Shown here: positions 26,201-38,133 of the stretch, piece after piece
Layout: every line of letters starts with the position of its first letter
Position numbering within the stretch: the first letter of the stretch is position 1
DNA from: Luzula sylvatica
Lineage: Eukaryota > Streptophyta > Magnoliopsida > Poales > Juncaceae
Reading direction: 5' to 3'
Length of the DNA: 64,000 bases
Assembly: GCA_946800325.1 (NCBI GenBank)
Contig: OX326957.1
Coordinates: 11,947,591 to 12,011,590, forward strand
The notes under the pieces: generated by a model
What the model saw: the letters and a program-made list of their open reading frames with translations, nothing else
What the model was told of the DNA's origin: nothing
The model's database searches: none
Position numbers and translations under genes: made by a program

Positions 26201-27691
26201 CCGACTCCAAAGTGGAAATGGGAATCGAAAGAGCAATTCACGGTTAAGAGCACATATAATCAGCTAATTAAGGGAGTATATACGTTATCCGACCTTAATA
26301 ATATATGGAATCTTAAATCACCGCTCAGAATTAAGATTTTTGGATGGTTATTCTTACAACGGAGAATATTAACTGTAGACAATTTACGTAAACGGGGATG
26401 GATACTCGCCAATAGATGCACGCTGTGTAAAAGTGATGAGGAGTCTGTGGACCATATATTTACTTCATGTAGATTTGCATTTGAAGTATGGTCCTTCATC
26501 AACCAAAAATATCCGGTCACGCGATTAACAAACTTACAATCCGTACTTCAACCATTATCAGACCATTCCGCACAAATCGAACTACAACAAATAGTATTGG
26601 CTTTCATCTTCCATGTATGGAAAGATAGATGTAATCGTATTTTTCAAGAGTCACTTATTACATATGAGATTACAAATTGGAATCGATACCTATGCAACAA
26701 CAACTAGCTGTATTTTATTTTATTTTCTTCTCTTTAATTTTATTTTTTATTTTCTCACTGTATTTAATTTAAACTAACCACTAGTATCCCTGATCAACTC
26801 GATTGGAGATGCTCGGGTGTACATAGAAACATTTTATTTTATTAATATATTGGACGTAGCTTTTTGAGCCTACTCCTTAAAATAAAAAAAAAAAATATAT
26901 ATATAATTGTTTTGGTACCGTATCCAACTAGAGCTTGTTATTAATTTTGTCATTCCGTGTTTATTGATTAGCTCCAATAAAAGACCCTCTCTTTTTTCTT
27001 GAGGAATCAGTATTCTAGCTTCAAACTAAAATAAATCCATAATGAAGGTTATAAGTTTCAGTAATTATTATAATTTCATTCACATATTTGTCAGCCGAAA
27101 TTTCATAAACACCCGTCTCCAGCATTTAATTTTTTCAATTATATAATCTTGAAATTAATATCTCGTGCTTCGAGAAATATTGATTGTACCTTTTCTTTTC
27201 TGCATCTTGGTAGGTACTTGTTTTCAATATGTTTGGTGTGTTTAATGTTATCCCATGGATCTATTCATTAAAAAGTGATTTAGTACAAAATTCATTGGAT
27301 GGAGAAAGTTAATTTTAATCTTGCAGGAATTAGAAAATAGGAAACAAAAAGTAACTCAAAGTATTTTGAAACAATCTGAAAAGTGAGAAATTGTGATAAT
27401 ATTAAAAAAATTAGAAGATTTTCGAAGAATCCCCTGTTATAATGATCAAGGAATTATACTATTGATTTTATTATCGAACTAGAAGGATGGGTTCTGGTAG
27501 CTGCGATTTTATTGTTAGGCTGTTATAACACTAAACATGCAATTGAAATTGAAATGCATACCAGTATACAAGTTTGTAAGGACCAGACTAGTTTCTTCGA
27601 TTTCGAAATGATCAAATATCCATTCAAGAATCCCCATTTCTTTGTTCTCGTTAAAATCAAATGCCACAAACACAACATCCTTGTTTGCCAT
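14041..27691 (-). CDS. Kinase-less tandem-USP / coiled-coil paralogue (unit 3), interrupted by LINE in intron 3
   Basis: Paralogue of the 42238..53032 gene. Exons, in gene order: 27562-27691, 27190-27260, 26919-27025, 17279-17490, 16570-16640, 15694-15803, 15510-15599, 14769-14991, 14392-14580, 14041-14196. Borders are GT..AG and frame is kept across all ten (1359 nt, 452 aa). It encodes two USP modules, the short exon 7 and a two-exon coiled coil. The last exon matches unit 4 exon 9 through FTVQE, then meets TGA. Homology to the kinase stops there, so P-loop and catalytic core are absent. Intron 3 (17491-26918) holds a LINE with a nested Copia element, both beginning at the splice donor. The first ATG (MANKDVV) is conserved with unit 4. 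It could be a functional USP/coiled-coil protein or a recent truncated pseudogene; the lack of any premature stop before the truncation favours recent or retained coding. Confidence 0.65.
18111..18455 (-). repeat. Copia 3' LTR
   Basis: 345 bp, four transitions from the other LTR. The polyprotein stop codon (18450-18452) lies just inside it. Confidence 0.95.
18450..22472 (-). pseudogene. Copia gag-pol polyprotein, two nonsense mutations
   Basis: One frame of 1341 codons (ATG at 22472 next to the primer site) in the order gag, protease, integrase, reverse transcriptase, RNase H. Visible: gag with an RGRGRGG-type basic stretch and zinc knuckle [14 protein letters not shown]; protease DTGASNHM; integrase zinc region [13 protein letters not shown] and catalytic core (TDICGP, VDDYTRR, E in GVAERKNRT); RT YVDDL; RNase [11 protein letters not shown] and CETEYVA. 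Stops: TGA at 21066-21068 where the family has Trp, in the integrase zinc region; TAG at about 20634-20636 where the family has Gln. Both are C-to-T type changes on one strand. No frameshift exists. Length agrees with Tnt1-94-type polyproteins (about 1330 aa). Confidence 0.92.
22489..22833 (-). repeat. Copia 5' LTR
   Basis: 345 bp. On the plus strand it begins TGTTGGTAATACGGG and ends CTTATTAACA. It is the 5' LTR because the element reads on the minus strand. Confidence 0.95.
22839..23119 (+). other. LINE sequence upstream of ORF2
   Basis: Continuation of the LINE after the Copia insert. No ORF1 domain recognised. A minus-strand ORF here overlaps ORF2 and is treated as chance. Confidence 0.4.
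23120..26707 (+). pseudogene. LINE ORF2 (endonuclease / reverse transcriptase), one internal stop
   Basis: A single frame of 1196 codons with one TAA at 24875-24877. Order: apurinic-like endonuclease ([27 protein letters not shown] at aa 246-248), reverse transcriptase ([27 protein letters not shown] at 25232-25243), then a C-terminal zinc-knuckle-like region ([18 protein letters not shown]). The usual Asp of the RLDRFL motif before SDH is Tyr (codon TAT, 23780-23782), which probably kills the nuclease. The stop falls inside the RT domain. The true start may be the later ATG just before the endonuclease domain. Inactive as it stands, but only lightly decayed. Confidence 0.85.
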
Positions 27692-27810
27692 CAGAGAGCC
27701 TCGTGTCGAATCACTCGTGTTCTGGTACAAGTAATTGAAAGATAATTCGTCTCGCTTTATTGGAGCCTCTCAGATTATTGTGCTTTTCTTAGAGAAAACA
27801 AAGAGGAAAA

Positions 27811-27818
27811 TTTATAGG
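27811..27818 (-). promoter_or_regulatory. TATA box of unit 3 gene
   Basis: CCTATAAA on the minus strand, about 120 nt upstream of the ATG at 27691, in a context also found at unit 4 (53116-53123). The following leader is similar in both copies, so promoter and leader were duplicated with the gene. Confidence 0.45.
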
Positions 27819-27819
27819 T

Positions 27820-30800
27820 ACAATGGATTTCTATTCAGAAGACCATATGACTTTCTTAATAAACAAGGAAATGAGATGAAATAAATTCAGAAAAGATGTA
27901 ATCACAACATTGAGAATTCTATTTTTTTATTGTTTTGGAAAGGACAAAAATAAAATATTGATTCTATTCATTACCATCCCAACGAGGCAACGACTTTTGA
28001 AGATATTAGTTGCACCCTACATAATACATTTCCCCAATACATCAAGGGCAAAATTATTGATTTATCCTAGTATCCTAGTAAACATTTAAATAATATATTT
28101 CTTCTTCTCGTGATGTTCATATCATATTTATTTCTACTAAAAATAATACTTGATATAAAAATTAACTTTCCGATAAATTATCATGCATCGTGTGAATTAT
28201 AGAAGGAGTTTAGGTGAAATGTAGGCATATCATAAATAATTTCATAAATAATTTTTAGATGTTTTGGAATACCAAAATTGTAAGGTGAAAGGTCAAATAT
28301 AACAACCAATTAATAGATATGGATCAATATATAAAGAAAACTATATGTAATTCTCATAACTCAATAAAACATCTTTGATGCTTAATCGAAGAAGTTTAAG
28401 TTTTATTAGATTGATTATTTTCTTTTAATTGAATCAATTAAACTAATCATTAATTTAAGAATTAATTATTCAATCAACTCATTAAAACAATCTTGATTGA
28501 CTCATCAAGTATATACATCAAGAATTTGTGATGCTGCATATATAACCTCATATATAAATAATAAGATAAATATACTATGTCCCAACAAACATAAAAAAAT
28601 ATTATGGATGCATCAATCAAGGAGATGTTAAAAGAATTAATTTGATTGATTAGACTCATTAATCGAATCAATCCAACTAAACATTGATTTGATTACTAAT
28701 CAATTCAATTAACGTTTTTAACCCTTTCTCAATTGACGCATTCATAACTTTTTAAAGTTTGTGGGGCGCCATATATAACCCCATATAAATATGATTGTGA
28801 AATTCCCTGATTACAATTTATCTCGATTAATACTGTAAAAATATCTATTAGTCCAATAAGTAATAGATGGTTCGTCGACCCGATTACCCATGATTTTCGT
28901 TTCAAAAACACGCGCACCAATTTTTTTTTTTTTTTGAGTTTTACTTTTTTTGTATCGATTAATCGAATTCAATCGTTTTTTACCGGTTCATATTTACACC
29001 GATATAAGGCAATCAAATTTTTATATCCGAACTCAAAATTTGAACTTTGAAACTAAATTATGACTTTGTACAATGCCTTTTAATTTAATTTAATTTGTAT
29101 TTAGACTTCTGAGAATTATTACGTTTTTGTTTTATTTTATTTTGCAAATTTAAATTTGGATTTTGAGAATTTTAAAAACATATAACATTATTATATGATA
29201 AATTATCAACGAGTAATTAATTAATAATTAAATTATCAAGTGGTAACCTTCCGACTCATTCGATTTAATGTATTTTGCAACACTGATATCAATACATGGT
29301 ATAAACTAAATTAAACACCCCTTATTTAATAAATAATACAAATTAACTAAAGCTATTTTTTTTTTATTAATTTTCAAAAGTTGGCTTATTTTATAAAATT
29401 AGATAAAAGATAAATATTGTTAACCTACGGGCAAATTAATATTATAGCTTAATAAAATAAACATTAAACTACAATATTATGCATGCATAATTTTATATAA
29501 TATAACTAGGAGAATACTCACTTTATGCAGCGAGCATGTAATTATGTTTTTCATTATAATACAAATTATCCATTTGTAAGATAGTAATAATAATATCATC
29601 TTAAAAAAAAACTAATTTGAATTCATTTATCTATGATTATTCATATGTTTTGTAATTATTTTTACATTATGAAAACAAAAAATCTAATATTTTCATTCAA
29701 ATAATAATACTTGTATTAGTGTCATCATATAAAAATATATAAAAATAAGGTATAATACAATTTTAGAGTATTTTACAAAAAAAACATAACAACAAATATT
29801 ATATTATTGATAAAAATATTTTAAACAATATCAAATATTAAAATAATAAATCATACAACATATGTAGTAACACATTATTAATTATATAGTATTAATATTT
29901 TTTATTGATTCAAAATGCAATGGAAAATATAAAATAATATAAAGTAAAGCTTAATAGTGAAAGTAATTTAATAACTTTCTAAAAAAAGAAAAAGAAATTA
30001 ATTTAATAAATAATATCAAAATTGAATTTATAATAAACATAAATACAAATTATTTTATGTCCTATGATTTTTTATTTTACATTTTGTAAAATAAATATAC
30101 AATTTAATAGGTGTTTACAAATTTAAGAACTTATTTGGATGGATAAATTATTTTTTAATTCTATTATTTTTTGAAAATTTTTTGTTTGCATAAAAACACA
30201 AATATAATCTATTTAGTATAGTATTATAAGAAATTCTTATAGTTATAATTTTTAAATGAATAAACAATAATACTGAAAAAATTCTATTATGCAAATAAAT
30301 TTCTTGAAAATATATTATGTAAATATGTATTTGTTTGCATTGTATTTTCTTCCATTTTAGAACTTCAAATTATGAAAAAGGGTATGTATGAACTATGTTA
30401 ATATGTATGAAATTATGAAAAACTGTATGTATTTTCTTCCATAATATCTTAAAGAAAAAGAATTCTCATTTGTCTCATACTCCTTGCTTGGGTGTCGAAG
30501 TAATATATACATTTGTGGAGAATTTGTGTGAATGTCAAATTATTAAATTGTTTATGGTGATTTTCAAAGTGCAACAATTACGTAGATACATGATATGATT
30601 TGTTTTTATTTGAGTCGAATAAGTATTGCGTGATAGATCGTTTAAAGGCATAGAAAATTGTCGTTATCTGTTCAAAATTAATGATATTTATGAGACTTGA
30701 TTGTTCAATATAAAACAGAACAATATATAACTGGAACATGAGAAGAATGTATCCAACGATTTTTACAATTATTCGATATTTATGTCTTTTCGTTGGACAA

Positions 30801-31429
30801 ATAATTAATAATTTCAGTTCGTTGGATACTAGTACTGATTGAGATAGACACGCGAAATTTTTGGCGCGCTTAGTTTTAATTGAAATAACGTATATATTCG
30901 ATGCATAGTGTGATCTACGATATATGCGCATTGAAATGATTTAGTAATTATTAAGGTCAGCTAAATATTCTACATCTAGCTGTATGATTAAATTATTGTC
31001 AGCCAAAAATATAAGAGGGCATATATGCATGTATATCCCATTTCACAAAATATCCTCGACGACATTAATTTTTAGTAATTAATAACTCAATTAACGTTTA
31101 ACTAATTCTCATTTGAATAAACAATTTCGAATTAATATTCATCAAAATTAACAATTCATAACTAATAATTTTAAATATTAATTCGACGTTTCTAGTTAAT
31201 TATAAATTAACTAAATTAATATTAATTCGATGTTTTTAGTTAATTATAAATTAATATTAATTCGACATTTCTAGTTAATTATCATGTGAATAAAGTAAAT
31301 TAATTAAAAAAAAATGGTGTCATCGAAGATATTTTTTTGAAATGTAGTGTACACCTATAATTTCCCAAAATATAAATGATTGTAGTACTCATATTTTCTC
31401 TTGGTTGATTGAGATTTGAGTAATGCTAC
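27820..31429. repeat. Upstream flank of unit 3 (duplicated) and AT-rich intergenic DNA
   Basis: Parts align by eye with the flanks of units 1 and 4: about 28795-29130 (ATCTCGATTAATACTGTAAA-like), 30895-30990 (GCATAGTGTGATCTACGATA and a CTAGCTGTATGATTAAATTA-like motif), and 31370-31429. Between them the sequence is very AT-rich, with no credible gene. Confidence 0.45.
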
Positions 31430-31437
31430 ACAACAAC

Positions 31438-32174
31438 TAGAGGTGGCAATCGGGCGGGTAGGGTCGGGTTCGGATCGGGTCATTTCGGGTTCGGATCGTT
31501 TCGGGTTGCTGGTCATTCGGGTCATCGGGTCGTTCGGGTCGCGGGTCGTTCGGATTCCGGATCGTTTCGAATTTCGGACAATTCGGTTCCGGGTCGTTTC
31601 GATTTTCGGGTCATTCGGGTTCGGATCGTTTCGGTTTTCGGGTAATTCGGGTTCGGATCGTTTCGGTTTTCGGGCCATTCGGGTTCGGGTAGTTTCGGTT
31701 TTCGGGTCATTCGGGTCTTGACTATTTTGATTTTCGGGTAATTCAGATTTCACAAAATTTAATTTCCAATCATTCGATTTTTCAAAAATTTAATTTTCGG
31801 GTACTTTCTGATTTATTTTATTGATTCCGAGATATTTTAGCAATATTATGTTGATTTTAATGATAATATTTTAATTTTCGGGTCATTCGGGTCGTGAATT
31901 TCGGGTCATTTGGATCGTGAGTTTCGGGTCATTAGGGTTTCGGGTTAGTTCGGATTTCGGATCGTTCGGGTTTCGGGTCATTCCGTTTTGGATCGATTTC
32001 GGGTTCGGGTCATTCGGTTTCGGGCCAATTTCGGGTTCGGGTCATTCGGTTTCTGGTCGATTTCGGGTTCGGGTCATTCGGTTTCGATTTCGGGTTCAGA
32101 TTCGGGTCGGATCGGGTTTGGATTCGGGTGGATCGGGTCATTTTTTCAGGTCGGGTCTTATTTTTCCAGCTCTA
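31438..32174. mobile_element. Non-autonomous hAT element filled with GGGTCGTTCGG-type repeats
   Basis: 737 bp. Termini TAGAGGTGGCAA and (reverse complement) TAGAGCTGGAAA are typical of plant hAT elements, with an 8-bp target duplication ACAACAAC at 31430-31437 and 32175-32182. The interior is made of degenerate short repeats such as TTCGGGTTCGGATCGTTTCG in two blocks (31440-31750 and 31870-32160) around an AT-rich middle. Long ORFs on both strands here are products of the repeats. Confidence 0.85.
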
Positions 32175-32311
32175 ACAACAACGGTTAATTCGTCGAGACG
32201 AAGTCAGTGGCGACGGCATCCCCTGAAACCATAAGGAGAGTGAGAAGAGTGGCAAGGGTAGTATTAGTGCTTCCATATTGCCCCACCTATTAAAATGTTC
32301 TACTTACGTTA

Positions 32312-32541
32312 AGTCGGATTTGGATATGGTTCAATAGTCGTTGGAGGATGCATCTATCAATACATTAATAATCATTCGATTCTGATTTTGATGATAATTA
32401 TGATATTTTTTTGTACGATTATTTTTTTGTCGTGTGTATATTGTGTTAAAAAATTATCGTCAAAATTAGAATTCAATAATTATTAATGTATTGATCGGAG
32501 AATCCTCTAAAAACTGTTGCACGATACCCAAACTCAATTTA
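32312..32541. mobile_element. MITE with about 60-bp terminal inverted repeats
   Basis: Left arm contains ATCAATACATTAATAATCAT and the right arm its near complement, ending near AACCCAAACTCAA. About 230 bp, no coding capacity. Target duplication not established. Confidence 0.5.
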
Positions 32542-32639
32542 ATATGTCTTATATTGCATCACCGCCTTCCTGATTGAATCACTGCTTCCACATCAACATG
32601 TCAATTAGAATAGATTCCTTTTATAGGGTACGAAAAACT

Positions 32640-33450
32640 AATTAGCAATTCCACGGTTTAAAAGGCCTTTCAATTAACAATTTATTTGTATTAAGAACCC
32701 AATTGAAAAACTAATTAACAATAAACTGAGCAATTTAATTAATTAAACAACGTAATTAACAATTAAATTTATGTGTAATCAATTAGTATTTCTTATACGA
32801 ACAATTAAGATCTGAATTAAAAAGAGTACTTCAAATTTAAACATGATTAGTAATTGTCAAATATGATAATTAACATTATAATAATTAATAATTTGAAAAA
32901 TTAACACGTATAGTAATTAACAAATGTGATAATTAACATGTATAATAATTAACAAATATGATAAGAAATATTATAATAATTCACAAAAAAAAGTTAGTAT
33001 GATTTTTATTGATTAATGAATTTGTTTCACTTTTAGTTGCTTGATATGCATATTTCATACCCTAGTTGCAGTAAACAAGAGATCCTAACCGCAAGAAAAA
33101 GAAAATACTGCTAACTGTTAATTGAAAGGAATATTTTTTACTTAAAGTGCATGCCTCTCAATTACCAAGATGGCATCAAAGTTGGCTCGATTAATAAATA
33201 AATAAAAGATTTGAGAGGCACCATATATATATGACTTCCTTAATGAAGTATAAAATAACTTTTTGTATTAAATAATTTGAATGTTCCTGATATTGACCCG
33301 ACTCTTTATTAGTGTTATTATTGAATTGGTTAGCTTTCGGAGCAATTTACATATTTTAATTAGTCCTAACGACTCTTTTATGAATAATACAATCATTTAA
33401 ATTTTCAGCCAACCATAATTTAATCTTATAACTAGCTGTAGAATATTTAC
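32640..33450 (-). repeat. Inverted copy of the kinase-gene distal upstream flank
   Basis: The reverse complement resembles about 56160-57330, upstream of unit 4. The order of motifs (GAAGGTCTTT, ATTGTTCGTATAAGAAATA, CATATTTG, then the CTAGCTGTA-type motif) runs backwards here. So a flank segment was also duplicated in inverted orientation. No kinase exon accompanies it. Confidence 0.5.
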
Positions 33451-34220
33451 AACTAGGAGTGTCAATAGTTCGGATAGTGATCATATCAGATCCGTAATAT
33501 CGTATTCATATTTTTTCAGATACGAATGTTCGGATATGGAACATCTAGATTCCGATATGGAACATCTAGATTCCGATATGGTTTGAATATTAAACGGGTA
33601 CGGATATGGTTCGGATATTGTCGGGTATGATTTTTTTTCAGATAATTAAAACGGATATTTAACACATAACGTAACTACTTATTTATTTTCGAAATTCAAA
33701 TAAAATTTAAATAATATTAAAATATTACTTAAATGTACATCGTAATTTTTCAAAAATTATTGAGAAAACCTTAATTTTCAGAATTTTTTTTTATTTTCAG
33801 AAGAAGAAAAAAATCAGAAACTTGAAAAAAAAAAGAGAAAGCCTTGAAGAAAAGAGAAAAAAATTAACGTTTTGATAATATCTTGAAAATAGTTTTTATG
33901 TATTTTTTTAAAAATAAAATTGGTTTATGAATCGTAAATCATGTTAATATGAATTTTTATTAGGTTCACAAAATCATAACCATTTAAATGTTAAATGAAT
34001 TATGAAAAATGAATATTTGTTTTTGGTTTTTATTCAAATCCGGATAGTCCGGATAATATTTTGGATACCGAATTCGAATCTGCATTTGGATACCGAATTC
34101 GAATCTGTATTTGGATAATATTTTGAATATTATATTCGGATTTGGACTCGAGAAACGGATTCGGATCGAATCAGGATAATTTCATTCGAATTCAAATATT
34201 TAGTCGGATTCAATTCAATC
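33451..34220. repeat. Degenerate TTCGGATATGG-type repeats, possibly hAT-related
   Basis: Starts TAGGAGTGTCAATAG, like some hAT termini, and contains repeated ATATGG and GGATACCGAATTCGAATCTG motifs, two of them in direct tandem near 34065-34110. No matching right terminus or target duplication found. Confidence 0.35.
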
Positions 34221-34494
34221 ATATATTCTTTTTACTCCACTAATTACCTGTCTGTAAGTTTACAGGAGCCATTTAATATTGAACCACCTCGTGAGGTTCT
34301 GATTCAATCATATATTCCACCAGTGGACGAACCATTACTACAAGAAGAGGTACGGAATTCATGTTAATTACTCTAGGGTTAAATGGGTTTGAGCCTGTAT
34401 AATGTAATGTACATATTTTATTTTGTGTTTTCCATTGCAAGTCACATGTTTGATGAAATATCAATGCAAGATTTTGGTTAAAAAGTTGATCTAA

Positions 34495-34735
34495 TTTCCT
34501 TAAAAAGGACCAAAATATAATTAAAAAGGACTAAAATGTAAATTAATTTTTTTACAAAGAGGCCCCTGGACTAAAATGTAATTTTTTAAACTTGAAGGAC
34601 CAAAATGTCAATAAAAAAGACCAAAATGTGAATAAAAAAGGATGAAAATGTAATTTTTTTTAAAAAAGGACCAAAATGTAAATAAAAAATGACCAAAATA
34701 TAAATTAAATTTTTTTTTTTACAAAGGAGCCCCTG
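34495..34735. repeat. GGACCAAAATGTAAATAAAA minisatellite array 1
   Basis: Degenerate units of about 20-30 bp containing GGACCAAAATGTAA. The same family occurs at about 40905-41165 and, reversed, at 63238-63590. Followed by GTGACGTGG, as in the second array. Confidence 0.7.
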
Positions 34736-37090
34736 GTGACGTGGCTGCACAGATTTCTCCCATTTCTTCTTACTTTATAACTAAGATAGAATTTGACTTT
34801 AGATACATTATGTTTTGGAATATTTATATAGGTTAGATGAATTATGTTTTGGAAGATACATTGTATGTTTATTTTTGTTCGTCTCGATTGTATCATCCTA
34901 TCGGCATCTCGGTTGTCATGCTCTGTTTATCATCTTTTAAGCATAGATTAGAGTACAAGCACAACATACACTTGATGACCTGATTTTGCCGAGTGTAGTT
35001 AAGAAGAAAATATACAAGTTACTTACTGGTCTTGTTATTTTTATTGAAATCGCAGGAATTACTGAACATAGTAAGCACTGTTTCACAGTTCACGGCACTA
35101 TTTCACAGGACATGAGAATCATCATTTTTTTTATCGAGTCTAATTTGAGATTTGATTATTTTAGTGTTGCATTTAAGAATGATTACAAATTGTTATATCG
35201 AATTTTTGCTTTTATTTGATTGTTCGAGGAACATTTTTGCTTTGATAAGTAGAATTTTATAATTTATATTATGGTTGAAAGTATATTATCGTATAATCTG
35301 GATAAATACGTTCGATATAAAAATAATATCACTAGCGTACCTGCATTAAGGAGAACTATTTTTTGTTGAGATAATGAAGGGAATTGATCCTTACGAATAC
35401 AAAATTAATTGGTATTACAATTTATTATTGGCAATTTAAGGAATTAAAGGAATTAAAAGACTTATAATCTGAACAAATAATTACTCCAAAAAAATTACTT
35501 TCATATTTACAAATCAAAATTCCAAAAAAATTGAAACATCCAAATAAAGAATTATAGTTTCCAAACATTTTATTTCTCAAGCATCTAAACAAAAAATTAG
35601 ATAGTTTCAGTATTTGTTTTGCTCCAGTCTAGTAATTCTACTTGCCAAACGCCCCCTTATTGCTCAAACTATATCTCAAAAATATTGAAATGGCAACTCC
35701 GCATGTGGATAACTAATTTCCTCTCCATTTTTTTCTATATCTTCTTTTGCCAATGTATGCTTTCATTTCATGAAAGAGTAAATATGACAATGTAAGTAAT
35801 ATCAATAATAAAGTGAATATTACCCGAAAGATGTTTGGAGAAAATAGTAAGAATGAATATCCAAAATATCGGAGCATTTATGCATGTAACTCACTTTGGC
35901 AACAAAATTCGAAAAATAACTCAATTTTTCAAAATATTTCAAAATTAATCAAAAACTGATTTTAAAAACCCGATAACAACTGATTTTTAAAATCAGTTGG
36001 TTTAATTAAATTAAATTATATGATTAGGAACGCACAGAAATTAAGGAGAACACATTGGATTTTATAAACCCGGTCAAGAATTCACAAATAAAAAGTATAA
36101 ATATCTTCAAATTTTATTACAACATTTATATGCATTAGTTAACATATTTAATTAACATGATGATTAATACATGCCATATTTAATTAACATGATGATTAAT
36201 ACATGCCATATTTAATTAATGGTTACCTTGACTTTTTTTAAATCGGTCATCAAGTTATCATCAATGCTCAGCTTGATATTTCCTTACTAAACCGGCGGTG
36301 GCCGGTCATTCTCTAAAAAACTCATTATTATTATTATTATTAACAAATTTTGGGCCCATAAACAGGAGAGTTAAAAAACTAATTTTGCATATAAGAGTTA
36401 AAAAACTAATTTTAAATATAATGATATTTATTAACAAATTTTTTTAATTTAAATAAAATAAAACTCATTATTATTATTATTTTTCAATGATTGCAAAGAG
36501 CTTAACTATATCTCGCGCAAACTATTAATTAAGGAAAAGTTACAACGTAATGGTCTCGATATAAAACGTACTTTTAACAAATTACATCGTTTGCAAATAA
36601 ACACGAGATGATAAAAACAAATTTTTGTAGGAGAAGTCTGTATCAGTCAGTATCCACTTAAGTCTCCACTCAGGTTATTGTTTCGATTGTTTTTCACGCA
36701 CGTATCTTTCGTGATATCATATAAGATTTTATTTTATTTGACTTGGTTCGATTAATATCATGGAGTGGTTTTAAATAAATATTACAAAATTAGTTGCACA
36801 CTTAACACCACATAATATCTAATCGTTAATTCGTTGATCAATTCCTAAGCTAATAATAATCAATTACCTGCCTTGGATTATTTTGTGGGACTTGAACTCG
36901 ATTCTTGATATGGCGAATATTTGCTCCTTCTTTCTTGATTGCATTCTACTCAGTCTGCTTTTATGAGGAATTGAATTGTCCCTCTAATATCTTCATCAAT
37001 ACCTGTATCCTACTGCTCTCATGATTTTATACATATCATCCTCTCTTAGTTCATTGAAATTCTCTGTCTGCGTTTCTCTAGTATATTTGT
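34736..37090. other. AT-rich intergenic sequence
   Basis: No gene recognised. About 35890-36230 resembles one arm of the fold-back element at 8130-8990. ATT/TTA runs occur near 36325 and 36465. Confidence 0.4.
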
Positions 37091-37093
37091 TAT

Positions 37094-37107
37094 AGAGGGC
37101 ATATATG

Positions 37108-37147
<40 letters not shown>

Positions 37148-37430
37148 ACCCCCCCCCCCCACTCAAGGTGATTATGAGGTCATCATTAATGGGGACTCCT
37201 TTTCATCTCCCAAAATCTCCCCGCTCAATTAATAATGTTTTGAATTAATTGTTAATTGAAATAATTAATTATGTGGTTCTTGTATTAACTGTTAATTCAT
37301 AATATAATTAATTGAGTGGAAAAATTTGTGTGCAAATTTGAGATGGAAAAGAACCCCCATTGATGGTGACCTCATGGTGATTAATCACTATGGGTGGGGG
37401 AAATTGGGGGCACGGTATAATTTTCCTTTG
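37094..37430. mobile_element. MITE with a homopolymeric C tract
   Basis: Two inverted arms: the left contains GGTGCCCCCC, then GAGGTCATCATTAATGGGG; the right is the reverse complement with GTGCCCCCAATTTCCC and GAGGTCACCATCAATGGGG. The left arm holds a nearly pure C tract (about 37109-37160, one A). Confidence 0.6.
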
Positions 37431-37479
37431 TTATATACTCTTTTTTTCAAATCATGGCCTTCCTATAACCCCAAAACAT

Positions 37480-38133
37480 CAAAAAAAAAGTTGATGCGTC
37501 AATCGAGAAAGGTTAATTGGATTGATTGAATTGATTAACTATCAAATCAATGTTTAGTTAAATTGATTCATTTAAATGATCTAATCAATCTAATTAATGT
37601 AATATATTCTTAAAATTGCTTAATTAAAACACAAATTCAACAATCTAAAACCTCAATTGTATTAAAAAACACTCAAACTAGGATTGGATTATCCATTTTC
37701 AGTGATACAAGCCAGCTCTCAAGCTTATCAAAAAAATAACCACACCCTAGCAACCTCTGAACAGAAATTAAATACTCTAATATGCTTCAAACAAATTTCC
37801 TAAAATACCATAAGAAAAAAGAGGAGCCATGATCCTTTCTGTAGATCTCCCGCCCGTTAATTTCTCCACCAAACAGGCCCATATCTCAGCCCAATAAACC
37901 TAGATCCACTATTCACATAACTCACTAATTAAACCTTCTCGGATCCAGTCATTAACTGATCCATACCCGTTATCAACGATTCACTTATTCAAACTGGAAT
38001 TAAGCAAAAAGTCCCAATATATAACATATTCACACAACAGCCCTTACTCTCTGACAATTAATCTCTCTCGTTTAACGCGTCAATGATGAATTTTATGTTT
38101 ACGAGGATGCCATATATTTACCCTTCTTATATT
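37480..38133. repeat. Downstream flank of unit 4, shared with the window start
   Basis: About 38058-38133 matches window positions about 50-115 (AACGCGTCAATGATGA-like, then CATATATTTACCCTTCTTATATT), and 39082-39150 continues the match after the Mutator-like insert. The TTGATTGACTCATTTAAA-type motif near 37565 also recurs at the window start. No gene seen. Confidence 0.5.

Larger units (their letters stand above)
18023..26901 (+). mobile_element. 5'-truncated L1-type LINE, split by a nested Copia element
   Basis: Bounded by an 18-bp target duplication TATAATTGTTTTGGTACC (18005-18022 and 26902-26919). The right end carries a poly(A) tail (about 26882-26895) before the duplication, as expected of target-primed reverse transcription. 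Unit 4 has the empty site at about 52112-52130. Without the Copia element the LINE is about 4.15 kb. ORF2 is nearly complete, but there is no recognisable ORF1, so it is 5'-truncated. It lies antisense to the host gene, in intron 3 directly at the splice donor. Confidence 0.85.

Noticed and set aside
31355..31753. Proline/arginine/asparagine-rich repeat ORF and its opposite-strand partners
   Set aside because: Produced by the short GC-rich repeats of the hAT element; open on both strands with no conserved start.
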